Shown here piece after piece: positions 27,839 to 37,573 of a stretch of DNA of 64,000 bases. The translations under genes and the position numbers were made by a program. Under the pieces are notes generated by a model. The model made no database searches and was not told the DNA's origin. It saw only the letters and a program-made list of their open reading frames with translations. This DNA comes from Pollutimonas subterranea (GTDB taxonomy: Bacteria > Pseudomonadota > Gammaproteobacteria > Burkholderiales > Burkholderiaceae_B): assembly GCF_002849655.1 (NCBI RefSeq), contig NZ_PDNW01000004.1:243220-307219 (forward strand), written 5' to 3'. Each line of letters begins with the position of its first letter. Position 1 is the first letter of the stretch.

Positions 27839-28511
27839 TCAGGCAACCCTATGCCCCTTCAGCTCGGAGATAAAGGGACATACCAGCGGCAGAAAGGCAT
27901 CCGCGCGCGATGAATAAGCCAGCAGCGTCCCCGCGTCCATGTCGAAATACCAGCCGTGCAATGAAATCGCCATGTGGTCCAGGCGCTGGCGCACACAGGA
28001 AAAGCTTTCGAGGTTCTTCAGCGATACAAGAATGGACGCCAGTTCGCAGGCGCGCCTTTGCTGGCGGATATCCGCTAGCGGCAACTGCTGCATGACCTGC
28101 GCGCGCCGGTGCGGCAATACTTAACCAGCGCCCTATCACCCCCGCCTCGTCATCAGTCGAAAATTCCTGTTCGACCAGCGCCCGAATACCGCCGCACTGG
28201 CTATGTCCAAGCACAATGATGCGGCCGACCTGCAATTGTTCCACCGCAAATTGTATGGCGGCCAGCACGCCTTGATGCGCCGCTCCACCGCCATAAGGCG
28301 GCACAAGGTTGGCAACGTTGCGCACGGTGAAAATATCGCCGGGGTCGCAGCCCAGCAGCAAGGCGGGATCCACACGGGAATCGCAGCAGCCGATCAGCAA
28401 GGTCCGGGGCTGCTGCCCGTCGCGAAGTACCTTGTACAAGGATGGCTGCTGATGAAAGTAGCGTGCCTGGAATTTCTTGAAGCCATCGATAAAGCGCTCA
28501 ATATCGTGCAT
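27839..28511 (-). pseudogene. Beta-class carbonic anhydrase, frameshifted
   Basis: The first two thirds are a good beta-carbonic anhydrase: FKKFQARYFHQQPSLYKVL, zinc ligands in GCCDSRVDP and HSQCGGIRALV, and RNVANLVPPYGGGAAHQGV. After GRWLSIAAPARA the frame is lost; the adjacent frame continues AQVMQQLPLADIRQQRRACE...SFSCVRQRL...LALHGWYFD-like sequence (AISLHGWYFDMDAGTLLAY) to TGA at 27839. The break lies in a GCGCGCGC run near 28100-28110, where restoring one GC dinucleotide would rejoin the frames. Active-site residues lie before the break. It sits inside the nar gene group between ppiC and narX. Confidence 0.85.
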
Positions 28512-28521
28512 ATACGGTTAC

Positions 28522-29268
28522 TCATTGCACCAGAAGACTATCGGTGCCTTCCATCTCTATGCCTTCGATGCGGGCACGACCCACCAGCAGCTTTATATAT
28601 TGCTTCCAGGCCGTATCGCGGCTGGCCGCCGCCAAGGCATGGGCAATGCTTGCCGCCACCGCTACGTAGGGTTGCAGCCGGCCCTCGATACGGCGATTCA
28701 CCTTGACGATATGCAGGCCATAACGGGTTTCGAGCAGGCGTGGCAGCAGCCCTGGCGCTTGCATGGCGAATATGGCGCGCTCGAATTCGGGCGCCGTATC
28801 GCCACGCGCCACTTGGCCAAGACTGCCGCCGACAGCGCCGGACGGACAATTGGACAAGGTACGCGCCTGTTCGGCGAAGGTGGAAGGATCGGCCATGAGC
28901 GTCGTCAGGGTGTCTTGCGCCAGGCTGCGTAGCGCAACCAGGTCGACGTGCGGCGTTACCTGGAACAGGATGTGATCCGCCTCCAGTAGCTGGCCCACCG
29001 TGAATCGGTCCTGATGCTGCTCGTAGTAACGCCGGCAGGTCTGATCGTCGGGCGTTGGCACCTGTACTTCTTTTTCAAGCAAGGCCTCTATCGTCGCCTC
29101 GTGGTCGGGGCCGATAATTTCCAGCCTGGCCGCCTCGTCGAGTAAGATCCGGCGCAACACCAGGGCGGTCATCGCGCGCTGGACCGGGTTCTCGGCCTCT
29201 GCATGCAATGGTAATTCCTCTGCCATCTCGGCATCCGTCAATTCAACATCATTCACTATTACAGCCAT
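28522..29268 (-). CDS. Parvulin-type peptidyl-prolyl isomerase of the nar operon
   Basis: A 248-residue PpiC/NifM-like protein. The C-terminal half is a parvulin domain (EADHILFQVTP, CPSGAVGGSLGQVARGDTAPEFERAIF, RYGLHIVKVNRR); the N-terminal half is helical and resembles SurA/NifM chaperone domains. No signal peptide is visible, so a cytoplasmic folding role for the nitrate reductase is likely. ATG at 29268 is chosen over an upstream in-frame start that begins with a Cys-containing tail. It follows narI by 34 bp; such genes accompany narGHJI in many beta- and gammaproteobacteria. Confidence 0.87.
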   Translation of the reverse strand: MAVIVNDVELTDAEMAEELPLHAEAENPVQRAMTALVLRRILLDEAARLEIIGPDHEATIEALLEKEVQVPTPDDQTCRRYYEQHQDRFTVGQLLEADHILFQVTPHVDLVALRSLAQDTLTTLMADPSTFAEQARTLSNCPSGAVGGSLGQVARGDTAPEFERAIFAMQAPGLLPRLLETRYGLHIVKVNRRIEGRLQPYVAVAASIAHALAAASRDTAWKQYIKLLVGRARIEGIEMEGTDSLLVQ

Positions 29269-29302
29269 GCTGGACCCCACAACAATACAGTGCAAGAAAA
29301 GG

Positions 29303-29986
29303 CTAGCGGGAACGCACGAGCTGCCAGGCGCGGCCCAGGTAGCCTACCGAGGCAAAGCCGCTCCAGACGTGCACCAGGCGGGTGAATGGAAAGATCAGGA
29401 ACAGCGTGATACCCATGAACAGATGCGCCTTGAACAGGACCGGGGCATCTGCCACATAGCCGGCGGCATCGCCACGGAAGGTGACAATATGCTGGGCCCA
29501 GTTCATGAGTTGCACCATCATGCCCCCGTCCATGTGGCCAGCCGATACGGCGATCGTTGACAAGCCCAGCAGCAAGGTGGCCAGTATCCAGGCCAACAGG
29601 ATTTTGTCGCCGGTGCCGGTACGCGCGGCAATACGCGGGTCGATCAGGCGCCGATGCAGCAAGATCAGCAAGCCGGCCAGGCACACCGCGCCCATGACGC
29701 CACCCGCCGCCATCGCGACAGCCTGCTTGAGGCTGTGTGAAACACCCAGTGTGTCCCAGACGATTCCCGGTGTCAGCAGGCCAACCAGGTGTCCGAAGAA
29801 CAGGCCAATGATGCCGATGTGGAAAAGAATGTTCCCCAAACGCAGATTGCCGCGATACAGCAATTGCGAGCTGTCGCTTTTCCAGGTGTATTGCTCTCGT
29901 TCAAATCTCAGCAAGCTGCCCAGCAGGAATATCGACAGGGCTATGTATGGATAAATACCAAAAATGAATTGATGAAGCGTGTTCAT
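29303..29986 (-). CDS. narI: Respiratory nitrate reductase, gamma subunit
   Basis: A 227-residue membrane cytochrome b with five hydrophobic segments. Expected heme-ligating histidines occur in NILFHIGIIGLFFGH and in the later segments (LFKAHLFMGITLFLIFPFTRLVH). It takes electrons from quinol and anchors NarGH on the cytoplasmic side of the membrane. It follows narJ with a 17-bp gap. Confidence 0.94.
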   Translation of the reverse strand: MNTLHQFIFGIYPYIALSIFLLGSLLRFEREQYTWKSDSSQLLYRGNLRLGNILFHIGIIGLFFGHLVGLLTPGIVWDTLGVSHSLKQAVAMAAGGVMGAVCLAGLLILLHRRLIDPRIAARTGTGDKILLAWILATLLLGLSTIAVSAGHMDGGMMVQLMNWAQHIVTFRGDAAGYVADAPVLFKAHLFMGITLFLIFPFTRLVHVWSGFASVGYLGRAWQLVRSR

Positions 29987-30003
29987 ATTGCTTTCCTTGA
30001 TGA

Positions 30004-30651
30004 TCAGCCGGCTGCGGCGCGGGGATAAAATCGCAGGGTGTGCTCGCCCATGGCCGGCTTCCGTAGTAAAGGCTCGACCCCATCGGTGCCAACGCCGAAG
30101 GTCTCCATGGCTTCGTCCATATCGCGCACCGGCGGTTCGGCCTGCGCTCGCGGCTCGACACTGGTCAAGCTGCGCAACACCACGAAAACCGCTGCATACG
30201 GACTGTCGTTGCGTCCCAGCCGGTCGCCGATCGCTGCCAGCACATGAATGGCTTCGTCCAGCAACGCCTCGGCGGCGTCTGTCTCGAGCAAGCTCAAGTA
30301 CTCCAGGAATAGCGGCACGTGATCGGGCAGTTCCGCCTCCTTGGGTTCGAAGCCGCCACGGCGATATTCATCCAGAAGGTCAACCATTGCCTGCCCGCGA
30401 TCACGGCTTTCGCCATGCACGTGCTCGAACAAATGCAGGGAGTGAGCGGGATTGCGATCAAAGGTGGCCACATAGTTTTCCTGGGCGGCGATAAGATCGC
30501 CGGCACCCAGAAATTCGGTCAGGGGTTCAAGCGACCGGGCCGCTTCGGGCCAAGCGGCCAGCGCTTGCTCGATTTCCGGCAAGGCATCGACCATATCCTG
30601 CTGGGGGTAATCCAGCAGTGCGGAAAGTATCCGGTAAAGACGCATCATCAA
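30004..30651 (-). CDS. narJ: Nitrate reductase assembly chaperone
   Basis: A 215-residue TorD/NarJ-family chaperone. It has YRILSALLDYPQQDM at the N terminus, LFEHVHGESRDRGQAMVDLL, and PDHVPLFLEYLSLL, all typical of NarJ. It binds the NarG N terminus and helps insert the molybdenum cofactor before membrane attachment. It lies 8 bp after narH and 17 bp before narI, in the canonical order. Confidence 0.93.
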   Translation of the reverse strand: MMMRLYRILSALLDYPQQDMVDALPEIEQALAAWPEAARSLEPLTEFLGAGDLIAAQENYVATFDRNPAHSLHLFEHVHGESRDRGQAMVDLLDEYRRGGFEPKEAELPDHVPLFLEYLSLLETDAAEALLDEAIHVLAAIGDRLGRNDSPYAAVFVVLRSLTSVEPRAQAEPPVRDMDEAMETFGVGTDGVEPLLRKPAMGEHTLRFYPRAAAG

Positions 30652-30659
30652 CTCCTGAT

Positions 30660-32231
30660 TTACCTGGCGACCACAGTCGGTTTCTTGCGCGACTTGGGCA
30701 TTTCAATAAAGATCTTGCTACCTTCGGGCTTCCGGCCAAAAAGGCCGGTCTCGGACACGCCGCCGGAGCATCCATTGCCGAAGGTGAAACCGCAGCTGCC
30801 CTTTTCATTGAAGCTGTCTTCCACCATTTCCTTGTGGCTGGAAGGGACCACGAACCGGTCTTCGTAGTTCGCGATAGCCATGATCTGGTACATATCTTCG
30901 ACGGTTGCGGCATCAAGCCCGACCGATTCCAGCACCGCGGTGTCGGTTTCACCGTGCACCGTCTCGGACCGCTTATAGGCCCGCATGGCCAGCATGCGCT
31001 TGAGGGCATGCACCACAGGCGCCTCCTTGCCCGCGGTCAGCAAGTTGGCCAAGTAGCGCACGGGTATGCGCAGGCTTTCCACATCGGGAATCACGCCGTT
31101 GGTGCCAAACGTGGTGTGCGGCATACGGCCTGCTTCAGCTGCCGACTGTATAGGCGATAGCGGCGGGATATACCAAACCATGGGCAAGGTGCGGTATTCA
31201 GGGTGCAGCGGAAATGCCACCTTCCATTCGCACGCCATCTTGTAGACCGGTGATTTACGCGCGGCGGCCAGCCAGGTTTCAGGAATGCCCTGCTTTCGCG
31301 CTTCGGCGATCACTTCGGGCGAGTGCGGGTCGAGAAAGACGCTTAACTGCTCTTCGTACAAGTCCTGCTCGTTGGGTGTGGACGCCGCACGCTCGATCTG
31401 GTCGGCGTCGTACAGCATGACGCCCAGGTAGCGGATACGGCCCACGCAGGTTTCGGAACATACCGTAGGCTGGCCGGCCTCGATACGCGGATAACAGAAG
31501 GTGCATTTTTCGGCCTTGCCGCTTTCCCAGTTGTAATAGATCTTCTTGTACGGGCATCCGGAAATACACATGCGCCAGCCCCGGCATTTGTCCTGATCCA
31601 CCAGGACGATGCCGTCGTCTTCGCGCTTGTAGATGGAACCCGAAGGGCAACTGGCCACGCAAGTCGGGTTCAGGCAGTGCTCGCACAACCGGGGCAGGTA
31701 CATCATGAAGGTGTTCTCGAAGGTGGAATACATTTCCTTCTGCACGCCTTCAAACAGGGCGTCCTTGCTGCGCGCGCTGAATTCGCCGCCCAGGTCGTCC
31801 TCCCAGTTGGGACCCCACTCTATTTTCTCCATCTTCTTGCCGGTCAGCACAGAGATCGGACGCGCGGTGGGAGGCGTCTGGCTTAGCGGCGCATTCTGCA
31901 GGTGTTCGTAATCGTAGGTGAACGGTTCGTAGTAGTCGTCGATTTGCGGCAGATTGGGATTGGCAAACAGATTGGCCAATATGCGCAGTTTGCCGCCCTG
32001 GCGGGGCTGCAGCTTGCCCGCGCTGGTGCGCGTCCAGCCACCATTCCACTTCGCCTGGTTTTCCCATTCTTTCGGGTAGCCGATGCCGGGCTTTGTTTCT
32101 ACATTATTGAACCAGGCGTATTCAACGCCGTCGCGGCTGGTCCAGACATTCTTGCAGGTAACCGAACAGGTATGGCAGCCTATGCATTTATCCAGGTTCA
32201 GCACCATGCCGATTTGCGCACGGATTCTCAT
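30660..32231 (-). CDS. narH: Respiratory nitrate reductase, beta subunit
   Basis: A 523-residue iron-sulfur subunit. Cys groups start at CIGCHTCSVTCKNVW, continue with CEHCLNPTCVASCPSG, then DKCRGWRMCISGCPYKK, where Trp replaces one Cys and marks the [3Fe-4S] site, and CTFCYPRIEAGQPTVCSETCVGR. It relays electrons from NarI to NarG. Its ATG overlaps the narG stop by 4 bp. Confidence 0.96.
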   Translation of the reverse strand: MRIRAQIGMVLNLDKCIGCHTCSVTCKNVWTSRDGVEYAWFNNVETKPGIGYPKEWENQAKWNGGWTRTSAGKLQPRQGGKLRILANLFANPNLPQIDDYYEPFTYDYEHLQNAPLSQTPPTARPISVLTGKKMEKIEWGPNWEDDLGGEFSARSKDALFEGVQKEMYSTFENTFMMYLPRLCEHCLNPTCVASCPSGSIYKREDDGIVLVDQDKCRGWRMCISGCPYKKIYYNWESGKAEKCTFCYPRIEAGQPTVCSETCVGRIRYLGVMLYDADQIERAASTPNEQDLYEEQLSVFLDPHSPEVIAEARKQGIPETWLAAARKSPVYKMACEWKVAFPLHPEYRTLPMVWYIPPLSPIQSAAEAGRMPHTTFGTNGVIPDVESLRIPVRYLANLLTAGKEAPVVHALKRMLAMRAYKRSETVHGETDTAVLESVGLDAATVEDMYQIMAIANYEDRFVVPSSHKEMVEDSFNEKGSCGFTFGNGCSGGVSETGLFGRKPEGSKIFIEMPKSRKKPTVVAR

Positions 32232-35200
32232 TTTACGGCTCCTTCGTTCGTCGCTTCCTGTTCGAGCGGGCCTTCCAGCCAGTCGATTTTCGTCATTTTT
32301 CGCAGCACCACGAATTCGTCGCGATTACTGCCCACCGTGCCGTAGTAGTTAAAGCCGTAGGCCTGCTGGGCATACCCGCCTATCATGTGGGTCGGCTTGA
32401 GCACCGCCCGGGTCACCGAGTTATGGATGCCGCCGCGTTTGCCGCTGGTTTGTGCGCCAGGCACGTTCACGATCTTTTCCTGGGCGTGGTACATCAGGCA
32501 CATGCCCACCGGCACCCGCTGGCTGACCACCAACCGGGCCGTCACCACGCCATTGATGTTGAAGACTTCCACCCAGTCGTTGTCGACCAGCCCCGCCTGT
32601 TTAGCTTCGGTCTCGGAGATCCACACATGCGGCCCGCCGCGGCTGAGCGTCAGCATGCGAAGATTGTCGGAATAGGTGCTGTGTATGCCCCATTTCTGGT
32701 GCGGCGTAATCCAGTTGAGGACCAGTTCGTGTTCACCATTGGAGTAGCGGTTCAGCATGGGCTTTACCGTCTTGGTGTCCACCGCCGGCTTGTAGACACA
32801 AAAGCCCTCGCCAAAATCGAGCATCCAGCGGTGGTCCTGGTAGAACTGCTGGCGGCCGGTAAGGGTGCGCCATGGAATCAGTTCATGCACATTGGTGTAC
32901 CCGGCGTTATAGCTGACCTCTTCGCTTTCCACGCCGGACCAGGTCGGCGAAGAAATAATCTTGCGCGGCTGCGCCTGAATATCGCGGAAACGGATCTTGT
33001 CGTGCTCGCGGCCCAGGGCCAGATGATCATGATCGCGCCCGGTAATTTTAGATAGCGCCCGCCACGCCTTGAGCGACACGTGGCCATTGGTTTCTGGAGC
33101 GAAGGTCAATATCATTTCCGCCGCATCAATGGCGGTGTCCAGCCGTGGGCGGCCTTGACTGACACCGGGTTCGAGCACCCGCTTATTGATGCCGCCCAGT
33201 TCCTTCACCTCGTGCTCGGTATTCCAATTGATGCCTTTGCCCCCGTTACCCAGCTTGTCGAGCAAGGGGCCGACCGAGGTGAACTTGCGGTAAATATCGC
33301 GATAGTCGCGCTGGACCACCGTCATGGACGGCGCGGTCTTGCCGGGAATCAGTTCACATTCGCCATGCTTCCAGTCTTTCGGTTCAAACGGCTGGCCGAG
33401 TTCGCCGGGCGTGTCGTGCATGAGCGGAGTAAGGACGATATCTTTGCGCACGCCCAAATGAGGGCCGCCAATTTCACTGAACTTCTGTGCCAGGAGCTTG
33501 TAGATTTCCCAGTCGGTCTTGCTTTCCCACAAGGGCTGCACCGCCTCGCTGAGCGGGTGTATGAAAGGATGCATGTCGGACGTATTCAAGTCGTCCTTTT
33601 CATACCAGGTTGCCGTGGGCAACACAATGTCGCCATACAGGCAGGTGGTGCTCATGCGGAAATCCAGGACCGTCAGCAGATCGAGCTTGCCTTCGCCGGC
33701 CTCTTTCCGGAACCGGACCTCGGACGGCTTGATGGCGTCGTTTTCATCGCTGAACACGGCATTTTGAGTACCCAGCAGATACTTCAGCAGGTATTCGTGT
33801 CCCTTGCCGCTGGAGCCCAGCAAGTTGGATCGCCATACGAATAGATTGCGAGGAAAGTTGGCCGGATTATCGGGATCATCGCAGCTCATGTTGAGCTTGC
33901 CGCTTTTCAGGCCGTCCACGGTGTAGGTGATCGGATCGACGCCTTGCGCTTCCGCCTGCGCGACTATGTCCAGCGGGTTGGTTTCAAGCTGCGGCGCCGA
34001 GGGCAGCCAGCCCATGCGTTCCGATTTTGCATTCAGGTCGATCAGGCTGAGCTTTTCATAGCTGGCATGGTTGCCGGTTGGCGCCAGGACCTCATTGACT
34101 GCCAACTGCTCATGCCGCCATTGATTGCTGTGTGCGTAGAAAAACGAGGTACCGTTCATTTGACGGGGCGGACGCGACCAGTCCAGCCCAAATGCCAGGG
34201 GCGCCCAGCCTGTTTGGGGACGCAGTTTTTCCTGGCCCACATAATGCGCCCAGCCACCGCCGCTTTGGCCCACGCAACCGCACATGACCAGCATATTGAT
34301 AATGCCGCGATACGCCATGTCCATGTGATACCAGTGATTCAGGCCGGCCCCCACAATGACCATGGACTTTCCATGCGTGTCGTGGGCGTTCTGCGCAAAT
34401 TCACGCGCCACCTGAATGACCCGCTCACGCGGCACAGTGGTGTGCTTTTCCTGCCAGGCGGGCGTATAAGGTACGTCGTCATCGTAATCGGCAGCCACAT
34501 TGGGGCCGCCCAAGCCGGCATCCACCCCATAGTTCGCCATCTGGAGGTCATAGACCGTGGCGACAAGGGCGGTGGCGCCATCGGCCAGCGACAGCTTCCT
34601 GACTGGAACACGACGAAGCAGGACATCGTCGTGCTCGCCGCCAAAATAGGGAAAGGCGACGTCAGCGACGGCATCGTAAGCGTTCGCGAGGCTAAGCCGC
34701 GGCACGATCGCTTGGCCGTTGGCCGCATCCTTGAGCTCAAGATTCCAGCGCCCTGCCTTGCCACCCGACTCGGCACTCTCTTCGCCCCAACGCAAGCCGA
34801 TGGAACCGTTAGGGACGACCAGTTCGCCCGTAAGCTCGTCGATCAGCAGTGTTTTCCATTCGGGGTTGTTGTCCTGGCCCAGCGCGTTATCCAGGTTCGA
34901 AGCCCGCAGGAAATGATCCGGCACCAGCTTGCCGTCGCGCTCCTTGAGCATGACCAGCAGCGGCATGTCCGTGTACTGCCGGGCGTAATCGCGGAAGTAA
35001 TCCGACTTGCCCGACAGGTGGAATTCCTTGAGGATGACATGGCCCATCGCCATTGCCAACGCGGCGTCCGTGCCCTGCTTGGGAGCCAGCCAGATATCGC
35101 CAAACTTGACCATTTCGCCGAAATCGCTGGATACGGCAACGGTCTTTGTGCCCTTGTAGCGAACCTCGGTGTAAAAATGCGCATCCGGCGTGCGCGTTTG

Positions 35201-35971
35201 GGGCACGTTCGAGCCCCAAACCATCAGATAGGTCGAGTTGTACCAGTCAGCCGACTCGGCAACGTCGGTCTGCTCACCCCACACCTGCGGGCTGGCCGGC
35301 GGCAGGTCGCAATACCAATCGTAGAAGCTCAGGCACACGCCGCCGATCAGGCTAAGGTAGCGCGAGCCGGCGGCATAACTGACCATGCTCATGGCCGGAA
35401 TGGGGGAAAAGCCTATGACACGGTCGGGGCCGAACTTGCCGATGGTGTAGGCATTGGCAGCGGCGATGATCTCCATCGACGTGTCCCAGTCGGCACGCAC
35501 GAAGCCGCCCAGGCCGCGCACCGATTTGTAGTGGCGCGCCTTCGCCGGATCCTGGCTGATTGATTCCCAGGCGCTGATGGGGTCCATGGTTTTACGGGCC
35601 TCGCGCCACATTTTCATGAGACGCCCTCGCATCATCGGGTACTTGACGCGCTGCGCCGAATACACGTACCAGCTATACGAAGCACCGCGCGGGCAGCCGC
35701 GAGGCTCGTGATTGGGAAGATCGGGCCGGGTGCGCGGGTAGTCGGTTTGCTGCGTTTCCCAGGTGATAAGGCCATTCTTGACGTAGATCTTCCAGGAACA
35801 GGACCCGGTGCAGTTCACGCCGTGCGTCGAACGCACCACCTTGTCATGCTGCCAACGGCTGCGGTAGGCGTTTTCCCATTGGCGGTCTTCGTTGACAACT
35901 TCACCATGTCCTTCAGAAAAGGTGGATACGACGCGCGACATGAATTTCAGTCGGTCGAGGAAGTGGCTCAT
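32228..35971 (-). CDS. narG: Respiratory nitrate reductase, alpha subunit
   Basis: A 1247-residue molybdoenzyme, full length for NarG. The N-terminal [4Fe-4S] site with its His ligand is HGVNCTGSCSWKIYVKNG, followed by RTRPDLPNHEPRGCPRGAS. Bis-MGD contacts are spread through the molybdopterin domains (SFYDWYCDLP, YLMVWGSNVPQTRTPDAHF), and the C-terminal dinucleotide-binding domain has LTGRQQFYQDH. It reduces nitrate to nitrite in the cytoplasm. A 160-bp gap separates it from narK2, so it may also have its own promoter. Confidence 0.97.
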   Translation of the reverse strand: MSHFLDRLKFMSRVVSTFSEGHGEVVNEDRQWENAYRSRWQHDKVVRSTHGVNCTGSCSWKIYVKNGLITWETQQTDYPRTRPDLPNHEPRGCPRGASYSWYVYSAQRVKYPMMRGRLMKMWREARKTMDPISAWESISQDPAKARHYKSVRGLGGFVRADWDTSMEIIAAANAYTIGKFGPDRVIGFSPIPAMSMVSYAAGSRYLSLIGGVCLSFYDWYCDLPPASPQVWGEQTDVAESADWYNSTYLMVWGSNVPQTRTPDAHFYTEVRYKGTKTVAVSSDFGEMVKFGDIWLAPKQGTDAALAMAMGHVILKEFHLSGKSDYFRDYARQYTDMPLLVMLKERDGKLVPDHFLRASNLDNALGQDNNPEWKTLLIDELTGELVVPNGSIGLRWGEESAESGGKAGRWNLELKDAANGQAIVPRLSLANAYDAVADVAFPYFGGEHDDVLLRRVPVRKLSLADGATALVATVYDLQMANYGVDAGLGGPNVAADYDDDVPYTPAWQEKHTTVPRERVIQVAREFAQNAHDTHGKSMVIVGAGLNHWYHMDMAYRGIINMLVMCGCVGQSGGGWAHYVGQEKLRPQTGWAPLAFGLDWSRPPRQMNGTSFFYAHSNQWRHEQLAVNEVLAPTGNHASYEKLSLIDLNAKSERMGWLPSAPQLETNPLDIVAQAEAQGVDPITYTVDGLKSGKLNMSCDDPDNPANFPRNLFVWRSNLLGSSGKGHEYLLKYLLGTQNAVFSDENDAIKPSEVRFRKEAGEGKLDLLTVLDFRMSTTCLYGDIVLPTATWYEKDDLNTSDMHPFIHPLSEAVQPLWESKTDWEIYKLLAQKFSEIGGPHLGVRKDIVLTPLMHDTPGELGQPFEPKDWKHGECELIPGKTAPSMTVVQRDYRDIYRKFTSVGPLLDKLGNGGKGINWNTEHEVKELGGINKRVLEPGVSQGRPRLDTAIDAAEMILTFAPETNGHVSLKAWRALSKITGRDHDHLALGREHDKIRFRDIQAQPRKIISSPTWSGVESEEVSYNAGYTNVHELIPWRTLTGRQQFYQDHRWMLDFGEGFCVYKPAVDTKTVKPMLNRYSNGEHELVLNWITPHQKWGIHSTYSDNLRMLTLSRGGPHVWISETEAKQAGLVDNDWVEVFNINGVVTARLVVSQRVPVGMCLMYHAQEKIVNVPGAQTSGKRGGIHNSVTRAVLKPTHMIGGYAQQAYGFNYYGTVGSNRDEFVVLRKMTKIDWLEGPLEQEATNEGAVK

Positions 35972-36131
35972 TCATTTCTCCATACTGCCGAAGAGCTCGG
36001 CGCTGTGGCGTTTGTGTATACAAGTACTTTAAAGACCGACTGCGATACCGGCTATTCATCTCTATGAGAAGAAGGCGACGGCAGTGGTAGTAGTCGATCT
36101 AGTTCGGATGGACTAGTTCTTCACCGTGGGC

Positions 36132-37517
36132 TCAACATGGCATCGCGGCATTTTTGCGGGCGTAGAACCACCAGGTAATGCCCACGCAGCTCATGTAGAA
36201 CACAATAAAGAACAGCAGCGCGGCAGACGCACCGCCTGTCAGCTCGATAGACGTACCGAAGCTACGGGGAACGAAGAAACCGCCATAGGCCCCGATCGCG
36301 CCGGAGAACCCGAGCACGGCGGCGGACTCTTTGCTGGCGTCGACCACGGCTTGCCGCTCCGCCTTCACGCCCTTGCCCGCGGCCTTACGCTGGCGCTCTG
36401 TCAGGAAGATGACGGGGATCATGCGGAATGTAGAGCCATTGCCTATACCTGTCAGCGCGAACAGCACAATGAACAAGCCCAGGAAGCCGGTGAAACTGCC
36501 CACCTGACCCTCTGCGGGAATAAACGCCAAGACACCAAGGACGGCGGCAATCATGCCGATAAAGGTGTATAGCGTGACCCGTGCGCCGCCCAGCTTGTCG
36601 GACACCCAACCACCGAATGGCCGCGTCAGCGAACCGACCAGGGGCCCGAGAAAGGCGTAAGTCATGGGGTTCACCTCGGGAAACAGCGTCTTGGTCAACA
36701 TGGCGAACCCGGCGGAGAACCCAATAAACGAACCAAACGTGCCAACATACAGCCAGCACATCAACCAATTGTGTTTGCGCTTGAAAATGATCGCCTGATC
36801 AGCAAATGAAGCCCGTGCATCCGCAATGTCGTTCATGCCGAACCATGCCGCCACCGATGCCACGATGATTATCGGCACCCAGATGAAGCCCGCGTTCTGC
36901 AGCCACAGATTGCGCTCCACGCCGTCAGCCATATACTGCTGGGGCTCGCCCCCAAAGGCACCAAACAAGCCTATCGATATCACCAGCGGCACAACGAATT
37001 GCACGACCGATACTCCCAGGTTGCCCACGCCGGCATTCAAGCCGGTCGCCAAGCCCTTCTTTGACTTGGGAAAAAAGAAACTGATGTTCGCCATGCTCGA
37101 GCTGAAATTGCCGCCGCCCAGGCCGCACAACAGGGCCAAGGCCAACAGCGTGGGGTAAGAGGTGGTGGGATCGCGCAATGCAAGGCCCATACCCAGGGCG
37201 GGTATCAGCAATGTTGCCGTAGAGATCGCTGTCCAGCGGCGCCCGCCAAAAATCGGCACGAGGAATGAATAAAAAATCCGCAAGGTGGCGCCGGACAAGG
37301 CCGGCAAGGCGGTCAGCCAGAACAACTGGTTTTTCGAGAACTGGAAACCTGCGCGATCCAGGTTCACCACCACGACGCTCCATAACATCCAGATGCTGAA
37401 CGCCAGCATCAAGGCGGGAATCGATATCCAGAGGTTACGGTTCGCGACCCGCGATCCGGTGTCCTTCCAGAACGCCGCGTTCTCGGGCTCCCAACGGGTC
37501 AAAACTTGACTGGTCAT
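36132..37517 (-). CDS. narK2: Nitrate/nitrite transporter, NarK2 type
   Basis: A 461-residue MFS protein with about 12 hydrophobic segments. It carries the nitrate signatures GLGGGNFSSSMANISFFFPKSKKGLATGLNAGVGNLG and GIGNGSTFRMIPVIF, and the conserved Arg in ALSGATLRI. It probably exchanges nitrate for nitrite. I take ATG at 37517 (MTSQVLTRWEPEN); the frame stays open upstream into the intergenic region. It follows narK1 with a gap of about 56 bp. This is the type-2 partner of the NarK1-NarK2 pair common in denitrifiers. Confidence 0.9.
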   Translation of the reverse strand: MTSQVLTRWEPENAAFWKDTGSRVANRNLWISIPALMLAFSIWMLWSVVVVNLDRAGFQFSKNQLFWLTALPALSGATLRIFYSFLVPIFGGRRWTAISTATLLIPALGMGLALRDPTTSYPTLLALALLCGLGGGNFSSSMANISFFFPKSKKGLATGLNAGVGNLGVSVVQFVVPLVISIGLFGAFGGEPQQYMADGVERNLWLQNAGFIWVPIIIVASVAAWFGMNDIADARASFADQAIIFKRKHNWLMCWLYVGTFGSFIGFSAGFAMLTKTLFPEVNPMTYAFLGPLVGSLTRPFGGWVSDKLGGARVTLYTFIGMIAAVLGVLAFIPAEGQVGSFTGFLGLFIVLFALTGIGNGSTFRMIPVIFLTERQRKAAGKGVKAERQAVVDASKESAAVLGFSGAIGAYGGFFVPRSFGTSIELTGGASAALLFFIVFYMSCVGITWWFYARKNAAMPC

Positions 37518-37573
37518 GTCTACGCTCACTGAAAAATATACGAGGGCCGGTCGCCATGTAGCGACCGGTGAAA

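Noticed and set aside
33944..35563. 539-codon open frame on the plus strand opposite narG
   Set aside because: It is antisense to a fully conserved NarG; its translation has no recognisable motif and no ribosome site. GC-rich coding DNA often leaves such open shadow frames.
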